Below, one piece after another: positions 1 through 11,325 of a DNA stretch of 64,000 nucleotides; within the stretch, counting starts at the first letter, position 1, and each line of letters begins with the position of its first letter. This DNA comes from Tretioscincus oriximinensis. Its lineage: Eukaryota > Chordata > Lepidosauria > Squamata > Gymnophthalmidae. The translations under genes and the position numbers were made by a program. The notes beneath the pieces were generated by a model. That model did not search any database. It saw only the letters and a program-made list of their open reading frames with translations, and was not told where the DNA came from. The DNA is taken from NCBI GenBank assembly GCA_022410635.1, contig JAJVDF010000780.1:336978-400977 (forward strand). Direction: 5' to 3'.

Positions 1-112
1 AGTAGAGTTATGACCAGCAGCAGAATGACAGCAGAGTAGGGCATGCGCTCACCTCTACCCGCATACCCAGTCGCTCATGTGTGACCTCCATTTTTAGGTT
101 CCACACATGCAC
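1..112. other. unassigned sequence at window edge
   Basis: No recognisable gene or repeat. It precedes a CR1 3' end whose 5' boundary falls at about 113. Confidence 0.3.
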
Positions 113-404
113 ATTGCCTGGATAGTTTCAAGACAGGACTAGACAGGTTTATGGACACTAAGGGTATAAATGGATACTAAGATAGTTGTCTGGATGTAGC
201 CTCCGGGATGGAGCAACAGGCAGGACTTTTGAAACACCATTTGCAGGGAGTCACGAACAGGAGCAGCATATTTTGCTTTCCTCTGTTTGGACTGCCCAGG
301 TGCATCTGGTGGGCCTCTGTGTGACACAGAATGCTGGACTCGATGGGCTATGGCCTGATCCAGTATGGCTCTTCTTATGTTCTTATGTTCTTATGTTCTT
401 ATGT
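113..404 (+). repeat. CR1-type LINE 3' end
   Basis: Only the last ORF2 codons and the 3' UTR of a CR1-clade LINE are present. The stretch from 120 matches the end of the better preserved copy at 55484-56710 nearly base for base, and it ends in four TTCTTATG-type repeats, the 3' hallmark of this subfamily. It is 5'-truncated, as most CR1 copies are, and low divergence suggests a fairly young insertion. Confidence 0.9.
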
Positions 405-1986
405 ACCCAAACAGCCAAGTGCTTGCCTTACATTGGGTTATAGCAGGATAGAGAACTGTCAAAGTGCACCAAGAGTCTAGACTGGGGCTTTATAGTACCT
501 CTTGTGGCACGATTGCTGCCAAACCCAGCAACAACATCTCTATATCGGTGCTCCCATGGCAACCCCATGGCCCTAAAAACGCCCTGTCTGGATGGGGACT
601 CAGACAGCACAGCAAAGAAGGCACAGAAAATGGCCCCTTGCAAGAACACTGAAGGCTGGAAAGGATCATTCCTAGCTTTGATGTTTGTACTAATGATGTC
701 TCAATTATAATGTATAAATGATATTTTTCCTATTTTCAAGGCAGAGCAAGCATTCCAGTTCTTGCCNTCAATTTGCATTATTGAATTGTTACAGTTGCCT
801 GGTGGGTTTCTTTTCTTCATTCTTGTTTTGACATTTACCTTGGAACAGACGCAGGAAGCTCTCTGAGGTGTGTGGGGGAGAGCTCTTACGGACGCAATGG
901 CCAGTTCCACATAAGTACATCACTCTCTGCACCAGTGATGTATATCTCTGCTTGGCTGGTGATCCTACCTGCTGCTTCACTAATATAACCAAGAAGAACC
1001 CACACTGGTGTACGGTCAGTAGTAGCATTTGTATGCTAATGACCTTTGGACACTATTTAGCCCAGCGTTTTCTTTGCCACATCACATGTGTAGGCCTGAT
1101 GCAGCCGTCCAAGACAACTTACTTTCATACACTACTAGGCTGGAACTGTTTTCAAAAGTTAAGAATGGGCGAAACACAATTTGCTGCCTGAAAGCAGCAA
1201 AAGGGAAAACATCTCAAATCCGAACATCTTTACAATAGATTTTGCCACTTGAGACAAATTTAAAAAAAAACCCTCCCATCGCATTTATCTTATACTGTAC
1301 AAAAGTAGTGAGCTGAACTGCAGCATCTAGTATCTGCACGGATCTCAGAAACAAGGACACATCGTAAAGAAGAGTGCTTTAAGTATAGCATTGTTCAAAG
1401 CAGCAGCGTGCTACCCAGGAGCATCATTACGGGGGTACGAGGAGTGTGACAGCCACAGCACAGAACGGGAAGGGGACACAAACTGGTCTTGTCTCCAAAC
1501 ATCTGCTAATAAACCCTTGATCCGTCATTTTGTCAGTGATGGGAGGAGAAAAATTTCCCTCTTGCCTGCTAGGTGTGTCAGTTATGACACATGAGCTGCT
1601 CAGGCGGAGTTGTTGCTGGGCACACCTGTATTCACTAAAATCTATGACTGCTGCTTCTCTGCATCTGATTCACTTAAAGCAACAGGTGCCGTTTGCTCCA
1701 GAGATCTGACTTTGATCCTTTCTCAGATGCAAGAGGACTGACAGGCATCTTACCTGAACCTTCACTTAATGAGGAAGGCAGCATGACACTCAGCCCATGA
1801 CGCAGAGCACAGCCTCAATGCTCAGGAAAGTCTTGGAGCTGCAGCACCAAACCTCTGAGGGAGGAGGGAGTTTCAGCAGGATGCTAAAATTCATTTCCCC
1901 ACAGCAATTCCAGATTAGTGCCATGCAGACTTGCAGATCTTGAATAATGGCTCCAGTCATATGGATTAGTGAACCAGGCTAGCTCA
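405..1986. other. unassigned noncoding sequence
   Basis: No gene, exon or repeat recognised. It has a short A run near 1261. Reading frames are short and show no family resemblance. Confidence 0.4.
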
Positions 1987-2393
1987 GGCTGCGTGCACAC
2001 CACGACGTAAAAACCACTATAAAGCTATATTCCAGAATATAGCAATCGCGTGTCTGTGCACACCAAACGTGTATAGTCTGTAACATTGCCCCTCAATCTC
2101 GTCGCAGTGCAGACCGAAGTTGTTCTTTTTATTCCCAGCAGCCTATAGAAGCAACTGCTGTGTTCTCGTTTGCTTAATCCTCGCGCATAAAATTTGTGCA
2201 CACGGATGCATGCAGCCACAGACGCAAGAGGACAGGGGCACTGTGGAACAACATCTGAATATCACAGCAATAGTTTATTCCGGGAAAAACGGGGTTTATT
2301 GCAGGTGGACTGCTGAAAAAAGCTGAGCACGTATGCCCGCGTCTTCCTCACAGTGCTCCAAATGAGGTTGAAAATAGCTGTGTGCACGCAGCC
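1987..2393. mobile_element. Harbinger-like non-autonomous DNA element
   Basis: The ends are inverted repeats: GGCTGCGTGCACAC on the left and GTGTGCACGCAGCC on the right. TCA is present on both sides (1984-1986 and 2394-2396), a 3-bp target duplication as PIF/Harbinger elements make. It is 407 bp long with no transposase frame, so it would depend on an enzyme encoded elsewhere. The family name rests only on target-duplication length and termini. Confidence 0.6.
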
Positions 2394-2396
2394 TCA

Positions 2397-3112
2397 GTCC
2401 CATAAAGTGCATATTCATGATTCATGAAATTTTCACAACAAAGAGGAATGAGAAGGGCCAAGCTTATGGTTTAAAAAATATATATAAACAAAGGGATTTT
2501 TTAGGGGGGAAAATGAAGACTGTCCTTTCTAAATGCTAACTTGAAAGTTCCTACAAAGGATAAAAACAAAGATGATCGTATCTTTACAAAGGAACATTGC
2601 TTTTCCATTTGAGTGTTTCTTTTTCTTTCCTACTTATTATTCAAGAACAATAAGTGTCTTTTAAAAAGATCTCTCTGAAAGCAAAGCCGTTCCTAGAATT
2701 GCAGCTGCAAGATCCACACACAATTCCATTACAATCTTACGCATGGGAATAGAAGGCCAAGCAGCGCATTAGTAGGCAGCCTTGACTGAACTGTAGACAA
2801 TGAATGGCCCCCGTTGCATTAGCAAAATGTTAAATATGGAATTGTGTGAGTGTTTAATTGAAATGTCAAACAAGGGAGGAAAGCTTGCTTATGGACTGAA
2901 AAGTGAAAACACTGTTGTTATTTTTCAGTGCAAGCGAACTAGAACTTTTCAAACCAAGTTGACTATCCTTACCATTAAAAAGAAAAGTATCCCAGAATTC
3001 AATGTTCCAAGTTGTGCCATTGGTTTTTTAGACCAATGACAGAGCTCNAATCAGGAGGAGGAAGCACAGCAGCAGATTCACCTCGATTATCCAAAACTAG
3101 TTAACCAGGCAC
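2397..3112. other. unassigned noncoding sequence
   Basis: A+T-rich with no gene or repeat recognised. The 79-codon open frame at 2800-3039 shows no family features and is probably chance. Confidence 0.4.
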
Positions 3113-3222
3113 AAATAATAATAATAGTAGTAGTAGTAATAATAGTAGAAGTAGGAGTAATAGGAAGAATAATAATAAGAACAAGAACGATAGCAACAGC
3201 AACAAACAACAACAATAACAAT
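3113..3222 (+). repeat. (AAT/AGT/AAC)n trinucleotide microsatellite
   Basis: An imperfect trinucleotide run drifts from AAT through AGT to AAC units. It resembles the decayed tail of a retroposon, comparable to the AAT/AGT/CAA tail of the SINE at 54945-55176. Confidence 0.75.
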
Positions 3223-3339
3223 ATTTATTTATAGTGTTACTCCAACAAAAGTAGAATTATTGCCTGTGTATAGGTGGATGCAAGATTTTCAGTCATCCCC
3301 ATTTTCATTATTACTATATAAACTCCTACACCCAGCCAG

Positions 3340-3625
3340 AGTCGTACCAAAGCACTTCATTGCACACCTGCCCCACTGCTGGAGGAACCATCCAGTTCTC
3401 CTTCCAAGGCCCCACTTACTTTATGCNTCACAAATCAAAGCCTTCATTTTGGCTTTGATTTGCATCAGGAGCAGGAGAAAACCCTGCCTTTTGCAGCTAG
3501 TTTTGTCAGAGCAAATGCGACCAGCACGAAAGGGCGAGGATTTCCTTTTCTCGGTGCTCTGAAAGCCAAACACCAAGGATTTTAATGCCTTTCAGACACA
3601 AGGAAGGGTGGTAAGGCCCTGTTTG
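3340..3625 (+). repeat. uncharacterised interspersed repeat, family R1, copy 1
   Basis: This segment shares order and wording with 7980-8200: GGCCCCACTTACTT, a TTTGGTTTTGA/TTTGGCTTTGA word, AAAACCCT, AAAGCCAAA, then AGACACAAG/AGACAAGTG with GGAAGG. The copies are diverged and differ by an indel. No coding frame or clear terminal repeats are seen, and I do not recognise the family. Confidence 0.5.
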
Positions 3626-3734
3626 CACCCTTCTCCCATCGTGTGCCAAGGGCAACCGTCTTCTTTGCCCTCTTAGGCCCCCTCCACAGAGCATGTTAAA
3701 AATCACAATAATTTTAAAATCCAGAATAACCCAA

Positions 3735-4145
3735 TCCATGCATACATACCCTCATCCTTTCACAAACTGTCAGAAAACCTTTAAAACCACAAAGAACAGA
3801 CAAGACGACTAACCAGGTAACTAAATGCTCAGTAAGTGATTCTGCAATTATTTTTATTTATTAAAATGATTTATATCCCACCCGTCACCAACGGTCCCAT
3901 GGCAGGTAACAAAAGAACAAAAAAATCAACAGAAGATAACACATCCATAAAATGTTTAAAAAGATCCATAAACTCCCTCCCTCCAACCCACCCTCCCTCC
4001 CTCCCTGGAAGGACGGAAAGCAGAGGGAGCTTTGCCTTGGCCTAGCAGTGTCCTGTTAATTCCATTAAGGATCGTGCACACAGGAAGGCTTCTCACCTCC
4101 NTGGCTGCTGGCGTGGCCATTTCACAAAAGATCAGGAGAAGAACG
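3735..4145 (+). repeat. uncharacterised repeat R2, copy 1, interrupted
   Basis: The parts 3735-3850 and 4046-4140 match 13350-13540 (TGCTCAGTA, GATTCTGCA, ATTAAGGATC, CACACAGGAAGGCTTC, GGCGTGGC). Here they are split by 3850-4045, which looks like an inverted LINE 3' end beginning TTTATTTATT and TTATATCCCACCC. The intervening part also has a CCCTCC run near 3976. Confidence 0.5.
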
Positions 4146-4356
4146 TCCCAGGGCAAAGGATGTTCTTTTCCAGCTACAATGTGAAAACTCCATTAACGTG
4201 TGGAGTCATAATGATGGTACTACTATCACAATAGGAAAACCTCAGGTGCCTATAGCCTTAATGATTCCATAATGACCCAACTGGAATTGCAGTGGAATTT
4301 GAGATTGGCTAAGTTCTGTGTTGTATGCATAAAACGTGAACAGCAAGTGAAATTCC
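4146..4356. other. unassigned noncoding sequence
   Basis: Nothing recognised. Confidence 0.3.
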
Positions 4357-4573
4357 ACATGAAGAGAATTTCAGAGAAATAGCCGTGTTAGTCTAGCAGA
4401 AAGTCCAGCAAAGGAGCTAGCAGCACTTTGAGACTAACTTGAGAAAAGTGGTTGGCATAAGCTTTCGTAGACAGGTCTGAAGAAGTAGACCTGTCTACGA
4501 AAGCTTATGCCAACCACTTTTCTCAAGTTAGTCTCAAAGTGCTGCTAGCTCCTTTGCTGGACATGAAGAGAAT
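4357..4573. mobile_element. palindromic (fold-back) retroposon, short copy
   Basis: The element spans 4370-4560 and is bracketed by a perfect 13-bp duplication ACATGAAGAGAAT (4357-4369 and 4561-4573). About 70 bp of left arm from near 4408 is repeated inverted at 4491-4560, separated by only a few bases. The duplication length suits LINE-type target-primed insertion better than a cut-and-paste transposase. A second copy with longer arms is at 43737-43979. No coding capacity. Confidence 0.75.
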
Positions 4574-6139
4574 GTTATCTATAAATCTTTTTTTTAAAAA
4601 AAATAGTAATAAGAAATTCAAGAAATCCAGATGGGTCAGCCTGACATCAGCACCTAAAGTAATAAAACAGCTACAGTAAATCATCATTATTTGTGCTTTT
4701 TTCCCCCTTGTGATCTTCAAATATTCATAAGGGATTATGTGCGATGCTCTTTTGTCACTTTAAAGTAAAAATGCATGACAATGCATATTTCTGTATTTGT
4801 GAGTTGTGGTGTACACGCAGTCTCTGGGAAGTGTTAAAATGGGCATTTTATTTAAGGATTTTCTTATCCACATTGATTTTGCAGAATAGAATAGGAATGT
4901 GCACAAATTGAAATTTAGTAGTTCAGTTCAAATCAAACCTTAGGTTCGATTCAAACTATTTTTTTTCAAATAATAGACTTCATTTCCAAACACTCTCAGT
5001 TTGGTGTGGTCCACTGATTCCTTAGAAGTCCCATTGTTCAGGTTCAGTTCAAACCAAGGGTATGTGAATCTGAATGCAAAACACTTGGCTCCTGTAAATC
5101 ATGAGGTGGTCAAACTAATTCAGTACTTCCCTTGCAAATAAAATAAAAAATGAGCCTATTGTTTCACAAAAGCCAGCCAGGATTTGTCAAAAACACATGA
5201 TCACAATATAATTATGATCAAGACCATATTGTAGACTACATTTGCTGTCTCCAGAACACAGGAGGCAACATGGGACCAACCCAAGATTCCAAAATTGTAT
5301 CTAACTGCCCCTCAAACAAAACACAATGCTATCGTCAAATGGACTCAAAACAATACGAAGTAGAACCAACCCACAGAATCAAACAGAAAGGAAAAAATAT
5401 GAACTGCAAAATCTAATTTCAAAACTTTTCCAAAGAAATGTGAACATTTTCTAAAAGAATTATAATAACTAAACAAAATAAACCAAAGTCTAAATCAGGC
5501 AAGAATTAATGCCCTACAAAAATATCTGCAGAACTGAGTCTTTTTGTCTAATGATGTTGTGGATACAATTGTCCTTCTAAAAAGAGACCAAATGTGTTAC
5601 AGTTTTCATCAGTGGCCAGTAAGAACGATATGCAGTATTTTTTGAAATAAAATTGGCTTAAGGACCATCCAATATTCAGTAACAGATTAAAAGATTGAGC
5701 CACATAGGTCTAAACAGTAAGAGAAGGCCTACAGCAACTCACAATAAAATCAAGTAACGTAATCAGCAAGGCTCTTCTTATGTACTAAATTTGCATAATC
5801 CCCCCATACCTCTCAGTTTATTATAGCCATGGTGATCAAATCAATTTCAGCATCTATGGCGCTTTCTGCCTCAGACTTTAGTACATCTTGGATTACAGGT
5901 CTGCTTTATGTANACATGTGTAAGCTGTGGCCAGCACCATTTGGAATGGCTTGTGCCCAACAGATCATTTAGACCACTTTCTGGAATAGAATCAAGCCTT
6001 AGAGACCTCCCCACAACATGTTTTCTTTCTTTTAAAAAAAAATTCTGGAAAAACACATTTGCGATTCTGCCCTACCTACCTTCAGTTTTCCTGTATCCTC
6101 ATTACATTTCCTTGTATTCTGGAGACATCACATGTGCTC
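4574..6139. other. unassigned noncoding sequence
   Basis: A+T-rich, with no exon or clear repeat family recognised. Frames are short. Confidence 0.4.
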
Positions 6140-6410
6140 AATACCCATCATTCTCTGCGAGCTGAGCAGCAATGAACTTTACATCAAGCCTTGAAGTCTT
6201 GCAAGATTTACCATTTTTCCACAATGGAAGACCCCATGAAGGCTATTTTTGGGATTTTAGAGAGGTCCATTATGTAATCAGACAAACAGCAGTGGCTGGA
6301 AAGTCTGAGACTATGGGCCATTTTGCTGAACCTGCATGAACGCACGGGGTAAATTCAGCANGATGTAAGAATCTCAATAAAAATCCTTCATGGGGACACA
6401 GCCTTAGTTT
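6140..6410 (+). repeat. uncharacterised repeat R3, partial copy
   Basis: It contains the shared words TCTGCGAGC, AATGAACTTT, CTTGCAAGATTT and a TTTTTGGGATTTTAG block found in R3 copies at 6970-7335 (inverted) and 34060-34525. It lacks the ACTACAATTCCCAG core of those copies. Confidence 0.5.
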
Positions 6411-6969
6411 CTGTCTGTAGAATAGTATTACAATTTGCATTACAGTTGAAGACTTCTATAAATGTTACATTTCTTTCCTATTCTGTCCCCACCCTGAACG
6501 CACACAGGCGCACTCTGTTTTAATGAACCATACAGATAGGCTGTATTTCCCAGAAGGATTCTCTGAATATTTTATGTCTCTATTCATTTGGAGTATTTCT
6601 TTTTCACATGCAGATCTGGTTTGTCTTAAGCTATGCGAGGGTCAAGTAGAGAAGAGACACGTTTTATTTTTAGACATTACAAACTGCACAGCAAATGAAG
6701 GCAGGAAGTACAAATATAAAGCATGCATTTTTAGCAAGAAATATGATCAGAACAGTAAAAATGGTTAACTATACCAGAAAACCCTTTTTAAAAAAAAAAA
6801 AAAAAAAGTATCCTTCACAATTTTCCTAATTATCTTTTAGAAACGCATCAAATTTAATATAATTTATTCCAAGTGTAACATGAATTTAATAGAGCGTCCT
6901 AAGTTAGTTTCAGCAATGCCATGCCTAAAAATCCAGTTTCCCAATATATTTCTCCCACCTTCCCCAAGA

Positions 6970-7335
6970 AATAACTTTATGTCCACTAAAATTCCACCTG
7001 TTCTGAAGTGTCTGAAAACGGTATCCCCACANAAGATTTTTACTGAAGTGGTACTTGCATCAAACTGAATTCGCCCCATGAGGTCACACATGTATAGTCA
7101 CCACTGTTTGTCCAGGTGGATGTTCCTAAAATCCCAAAAATAGCATTTAGTAATGTAGACAAGATACATCTCATGCGAGTTCAAGGATATATGTAAAAAT
7201 TCATTAGCTCTTGGCTCGCAGAGAATGCTGGGAATTGTAGTANGGCAAGCACAGCAGTTACTTATAGATCTTGTCATGTGATGAGAGTGCAAGGCAATGT
7301 GATGAAAAAACAACATGGAAAGCTGAAGGTGGAAG
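6970..7335 (-). repeat. uncharacterised repeat R3, inverted copy
   Basis: Read on the minus strand it aligns with 34060-34525 (CTTTCCATG, CATCACATGACAAG, CAATTCCCAGCATTCT, GCGAGCCAAGAGC) and with 6140-6410 (TTTTTGGGATTTTAG). It carries the CTGGGAATTGTAGT core at about 7229-7242, which resembles the ZNF143/SBS promoter motif. No coding frame. Confidence 0.55.
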
Positions 7336-7535
7336 GTGGAATCACAGACTCAGCAACAGTACAACCAGAGCTGCTGATTTACCTGTACAATCAGCCAGTA
7401 TGTGTCAAATTCAAAAGTTCTGAAGATAACCCAAATTATCATTCTCCTCCCTATAATAGTGCCCAAGACAGAATGGCATCAACTTTTACACAGCAAAGGG
7501 TCACAGCATACAGGACACTTCTCATTGTATTCTTT

Positions 7536-7966
7536 TAGAACATCTTTGAATGATGCACCTCTTGAACCCAATCTTTGAGGCACGAATGGCACAAAAGAAA
7601 CATTCTTTCAATCCAGAGGTCTATTCTCAAACCCTTGTGTCAGCCATGGAGAGGGTGAACACTCTTTACTAGTCTCAGCTGTAGCCAACCCAGCTATTCG
7701 AAAAACATTGTGAAAGCACTTTAAAATTAGATTAATAGGAACCGCCACAAACATGGTGGGGAGAATAGCATATAAGTTGCTCTCCCTTCTCCTTCTCCTT
7801 CTCCTCCTTCTTCTTCTTAGTTGAAGAAATGCTGTTTTCTTCCCCACCTTCAGATATCATGTGAATGTGCCAATTTTGTGTTTCTGCTTTTATGGTTGGC
7901 CACTCTGAGACCAAGTATAGNGCAGGGTGTAAGTATTAATAAATAAACAAATAAAAATTAAAAACC
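7536..7966 (+). repeat. L2-type LINE 3' end, interrupted by a SINE
   Basis: The L2 fragments flank a SINE. 7536-7605 resembles the ACATCTTTGAA...GCACCTCTT part of L2. 7821-7966 matches the L2 3' end at 22820-22972 (TTGAAGAAATG, CCCACCTTCAGATAT, GGTTGGC, AGACC) and ends in AATAAATAAACAAATAAA. Confidence 0.65.
7635..7820 (+). repeat. tRNA-SINE 3' portion with CTT-rich tail
   Basis: It is similar to 29440-29660: AGCCAACCCAGCTATTCGAAA, AGGAACCGCCACA, TGGTGGGGAGAATAG, then a TCTCCTTCTCC/TTCTTCTTC tail. The tRNA-like head is missing. It sits inside an L2 fragment, so it inserted later. Confidence 0.6.
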
Positions 7967-7979
7967 CAAATTTCACACT

Positions 7980-8200
7980 CTTAGCCACTCATCTGGCACT
8001 CCCCTATGCCAGGGCAAGCATCTAGTGCTCCATCCTAGGCCCCACTTACTTGACATGGCATGGATCAATGTCTTGATTTTGGTTTTGAGAGTATCAAGCA
8101 AGAAAAAAACCCTCACCTTCTTGCTTCTGGTGCTGTCAAAGCCAAAAGCAAGGCGTTATAGCACTATTTAGAGACAAGTGAGTGTGGGAAGGAACAGCTT
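7980..8200 (+). repeat. uncharacterised repeat R1, copy 2
   Basis: It aligns with 3340-3625 through GGCCCCACTTACTT and AAAGCCAAAAGC. Its right side runs toward the LTR-like and hAT-like block, so the three may be nested. Confidence 0.5.
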
Positions 8201-8258
8201 TCATGCTGCCCTAACCTACACTCAGGATGAAACCACAGGTCACCCTCCCTTTACTATG

Positions 8259-8594
8259 CCTGTGCACAGTGCTTTTTGTCCAGAAAAAAAGGTGACGGTA
8301 CTAACGCCGGCAAGGGGAGGGCGGCGTTAGTACCGTTGGGGGGCAGGGGGGCGGGGGGTGGTACTAACCCGCCCCCCGGTTAGTAGTGGGGGGCGGGGGG
8401 ATGGCGGCAGAGGCGGCAGGGGCGATGGGGCGGGGGCGTTAACGGCGGTTTTGGCATGGGCGGTATTAGCGGCGGCCGCCGCCGCTGCCACCCCCCGCCG
8501 CTGCCGTCCCCCCCGCCCTCCCTGCCCGCCTAAATAAAAGGTGCCGGTACTGCGTTCTGGCGCGTTCCGGCACAAAAAAAGCCCTGCCTGTGCA
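8259..8594 (+). mobile_element. G+C-rich hAT-like MITE, copy 1
   Basis: The element is 8267-8586, flanked by a perfect 8-bp duplication CCTGTGCA (8259-8266, 8587-8594). Termini are CAGTGCTTTTTG on the left and AAAAAAAGCCCTG on the right, imperfect inverted repeats with the CAG...CTG ends typical of hAT elements. The interior is strongly G+C-rich (GGGGCGGGGGG-type runs), unlike the A+T-rich flanks. No transposase frame. Further copies are at 28533-28823 and 61024-61528. Confidence 0.85.
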
Positions 8595-8806
8595 TATTAA
8601 AAGGTGGGGCAGGTAGCAACAGCCTATGAATTGTTAAATGGGAATAGTTTTGATTGGTTACATTAGATGGTATAAAAGAAGAGACTCTGTCCAATGTAAT
8701 CACACTGGACAAAATTAAGGTGCACTGTAATTCCCGAATAAAGCTCCCTCTCTTCTGCTCAGCTGCGAGTGCTTAATCTTTATTGCTCAACCAGTACATC
8801 ACAGCC
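8595..8806 (+). repeat. LTR-like sequence with TATA box and poly(A) signal
   Basis: GATTGGTTA (CCAAT-like, near 8652), TATAAAAG at 8671-8678 and AATAAA at 8737-8742 follow in the order of a retroviral LTR, with a pyrimidine-rich stretch after the poly(A) signal. No internal retroviral sequence is seen, so it would be a solo or truncated LTR. The ends are not resolved. It could instead be another repeat with a fortuitous promoter-like order. Confidence 0.4.
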
Positions 8807-10417
8807 TGAGTTATTTTGGATACTGGATAAATTTGTGCTCTCCGTGGATCATTCAAAATGTGATGCGTTGCTAAGGTTCCGCACAGTGTTCTTCAATATT
8901 TCTGTGTTTTGTGCAAAGTGGATTTTATTCACTCTGCAAATGTGTTTTACTGCACAAAGTGTCTTGCTGTTTTGATGTGCTTATTGAATTGGATTGTGTA
9001 AGGCAGGGTCTGGATGTTCCCAGGGGAGAGAAAAGGTGCCTCGCTTGCTTCTTTTTATAAAATAATGTTATAGTGTAGAAAAAGAAGAATTATTTTCTCT
9101 ATTGCACCACACTAGAACTTAGATGCACTCTGACCAAGCTCTGACTAAAACCTCAACTCCTCTGCTTCTGCCCTTCCTTTCTTTTTTCTGTTTTTCATTA
9201 AACAAGAGAAGGCCAAACCAGGAACTACAGAAGCCTACATTTGTCTCATTTTTTCAAAAGAGCTCTTATCTTGTACAACAGCTCTGGAATGCATCTCCAG
9301 TATCGTATGCGTTACATAGTACAAATGATTAGGTTATAATTGCTTTTACCTGTGTATATGATGCAAGTTTAGGTTTTTTCTATAAACTCTAAAGAGCTTT
9401 TGTGAAATCTGTGGTACAGGTGTCAAATAAGNGAATACACAAGTGTCTCAGACTTTCAGAAATTCTCCGGTAATGTTATTATGCAAGCATGGGAACAATA
9501 AAGAAAAGGAAGGAAGAGAGGCAGGGCAGTTATGAAGTGAAGAACAAGAAAGGATGGAAGAACAAGAAGGGCAAAACAGAAGAAAGAATAAGAGAAGAAA
9601 AGGAGAAAGAAATAAAGAAGGAAGGACAGGGGAAGGGAGAGAGAAATGGTCCTTACAAGCAGGCTACTTCTTCTGTCAAGAAAAAATGAGAACATCACTT
9701 TTTGGCCCTCCACCATTTAAGCTCTGGGCAACAACAGTATCTTTTAATGTTTGCAGAGTAATTAGGCCATTTTCACTGTCTTCCATCAATATTAATAACT
9801 TTCAGTAACTGCACAGTGCTTTGATATATTTCTCTTCTTTTTCATCAGTCCACTTCAGGGATTAGTTCCTAATTTGCATCTTTTGGGGGGAGAGTTTAAC
9901 AAATGTTAATTTGTCATTTTTACCTCTCTATTTATTTAATTAAGTGCCAGGATAAAATGCATTCCCCAGAAGGCTGTGCTTTGCCTTTTAAATCTCCATC
10001 AGTTCTGGATTTTTTTCCTTTGTTCATGACTCCCTCCCAACCCCTACAAATCAGCATGAGGTCGAGAAATGAGAGGGGAGGAGGACTGTAAATTGCAGGA
10101 AATCTTGAAAGAGATGCTTTAAAAAGACTTGATTCAGACATAAGATCACTGGGGAATCTAATGGGGGGGGAATCTTAAGATTCATAATCTATGCCAGATT
10201 TTTTTTTCCAGAGATGTTAGGAACTAGGGCATAGTTGTTCACCTATTTATTTGTATTTGCATAAGACTTTGAATACTGGAAATTCTCAGAAGCAAAGTTG
10301 AGGCCATACGGAAGGAGAGGACAAATGTCGTAACTCTAATAAAGCAGCCATGTGATTAAAGTCTAAACCGCAAGCTATTGGTTATTATTATCCAATGATA
10401 ATAATAACCTCTTCAGC
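8807..10417. other. unassigned noncoding sequence with purine-rich tract
   Basis: The + strand is strongly A/G-rich at about 9497-9650 (AGGAAG/GAAGA-type repeats), which creates artificial Lys/Glu-rich frames. A small palindrome lies at 10380-10412 with GGTTATTATTAT arms. No gene seen. Confidence 0.45.
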
Positions 10418-10850
10418 ATTGAAAGACAACATTTGAGAGGTGATCTTTTGAAGTGTATAAAATCATGTATGGGATGGATAAGGTGAATAGAGAAAAAATA
10501 TTTTATCTCACAAACCTAGGACCAGCGGGCAATCCTTGAAACTGATGGGCAGAAGAATGAGGACAGACAAAGGAACGTATTTTTTTTTCACACAGAGGAT
10601 NAATAGCCTGTGTAAATTACTTCCAGATGGTGGTAGCTAGCAGCCTGGATAGCTTTAAGACAGGATAAGACAAGTTCGTGGAAGCCAAGGGTATAAACAC
10701 CTACTAGGATGGATCACTTGATACTGCCTCCAAGGTGGAACAACAAATAGGATTCCTATCATTTGCATNCTCCTGTTCCAGACTGCCCAGGTGCAATTGG
10801 TGAGCCACTGTGTGAGGCAGAATGCTGCTCTTGGTAGGGCTCCATGGTGA
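10418..10850 (+). repeat. CR1-type LINE 3' fragment, diverged
   Basis: It matches the last ~200 bp of CR1 ORF2 and the 3' UTR: GAGAGGTGATC, GTGTATAAAATCATG, ATAGAGAAAAAATA, then GACTGCCCAGGTGCAATTGG. Frame breaks and missing terminal octamers show it is old. No intact product. Confidence 0.85.
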
Positions 10851-11325
10851 AAGATGGCATTGTGTAAACAATACCCTAAATTGTACAATTATATACAACG
10901 TTTGTCCTCGAATTTCAGAACAGAGCAAATGTTAACTGATTCTCAAAAGGGCAAACTCTAGATTCATGCAAAAATCTTTGATTCTTTTAGGACCATGCTG
11001 GGACTGCCACACATATCTGTGTCAGTTCCAGTCTAGTGGTTCAGTGTCACCATAGAAAAAGTTGCAAGTTCCACATGCTCTCATTAGTCTATTTCTGGAC
11101 ATACCTAAGTGGTCTGATTCAGTAGGACCATGCCAGGCTAGAGTGATAGGAACGACCCCACTATTTCCAAAACAAACCTATACCATGGTAATCTCATCAC
11201 TGGNTCCAAGAATCAAGCACTCATTTTGGCAAGTGTTCGGATTCTCAAAGACTCATTTTGGAGGGTCTTCTGTACCTCCCTTTTCCATTTTACAAGGCAT
11301 GTAGACTGGATCATGTTTGTCCAAN
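10851..11325. other. unassigned noncoding sequence
   Basis: No exon or repeat recognised. Confidence 0.35.

Noticed and set aside
9489..9716. Lys/Glu-rich coiled-coil protein
   Set aside because: The region is a purine-rich simple tract, with no stable composition outside it.
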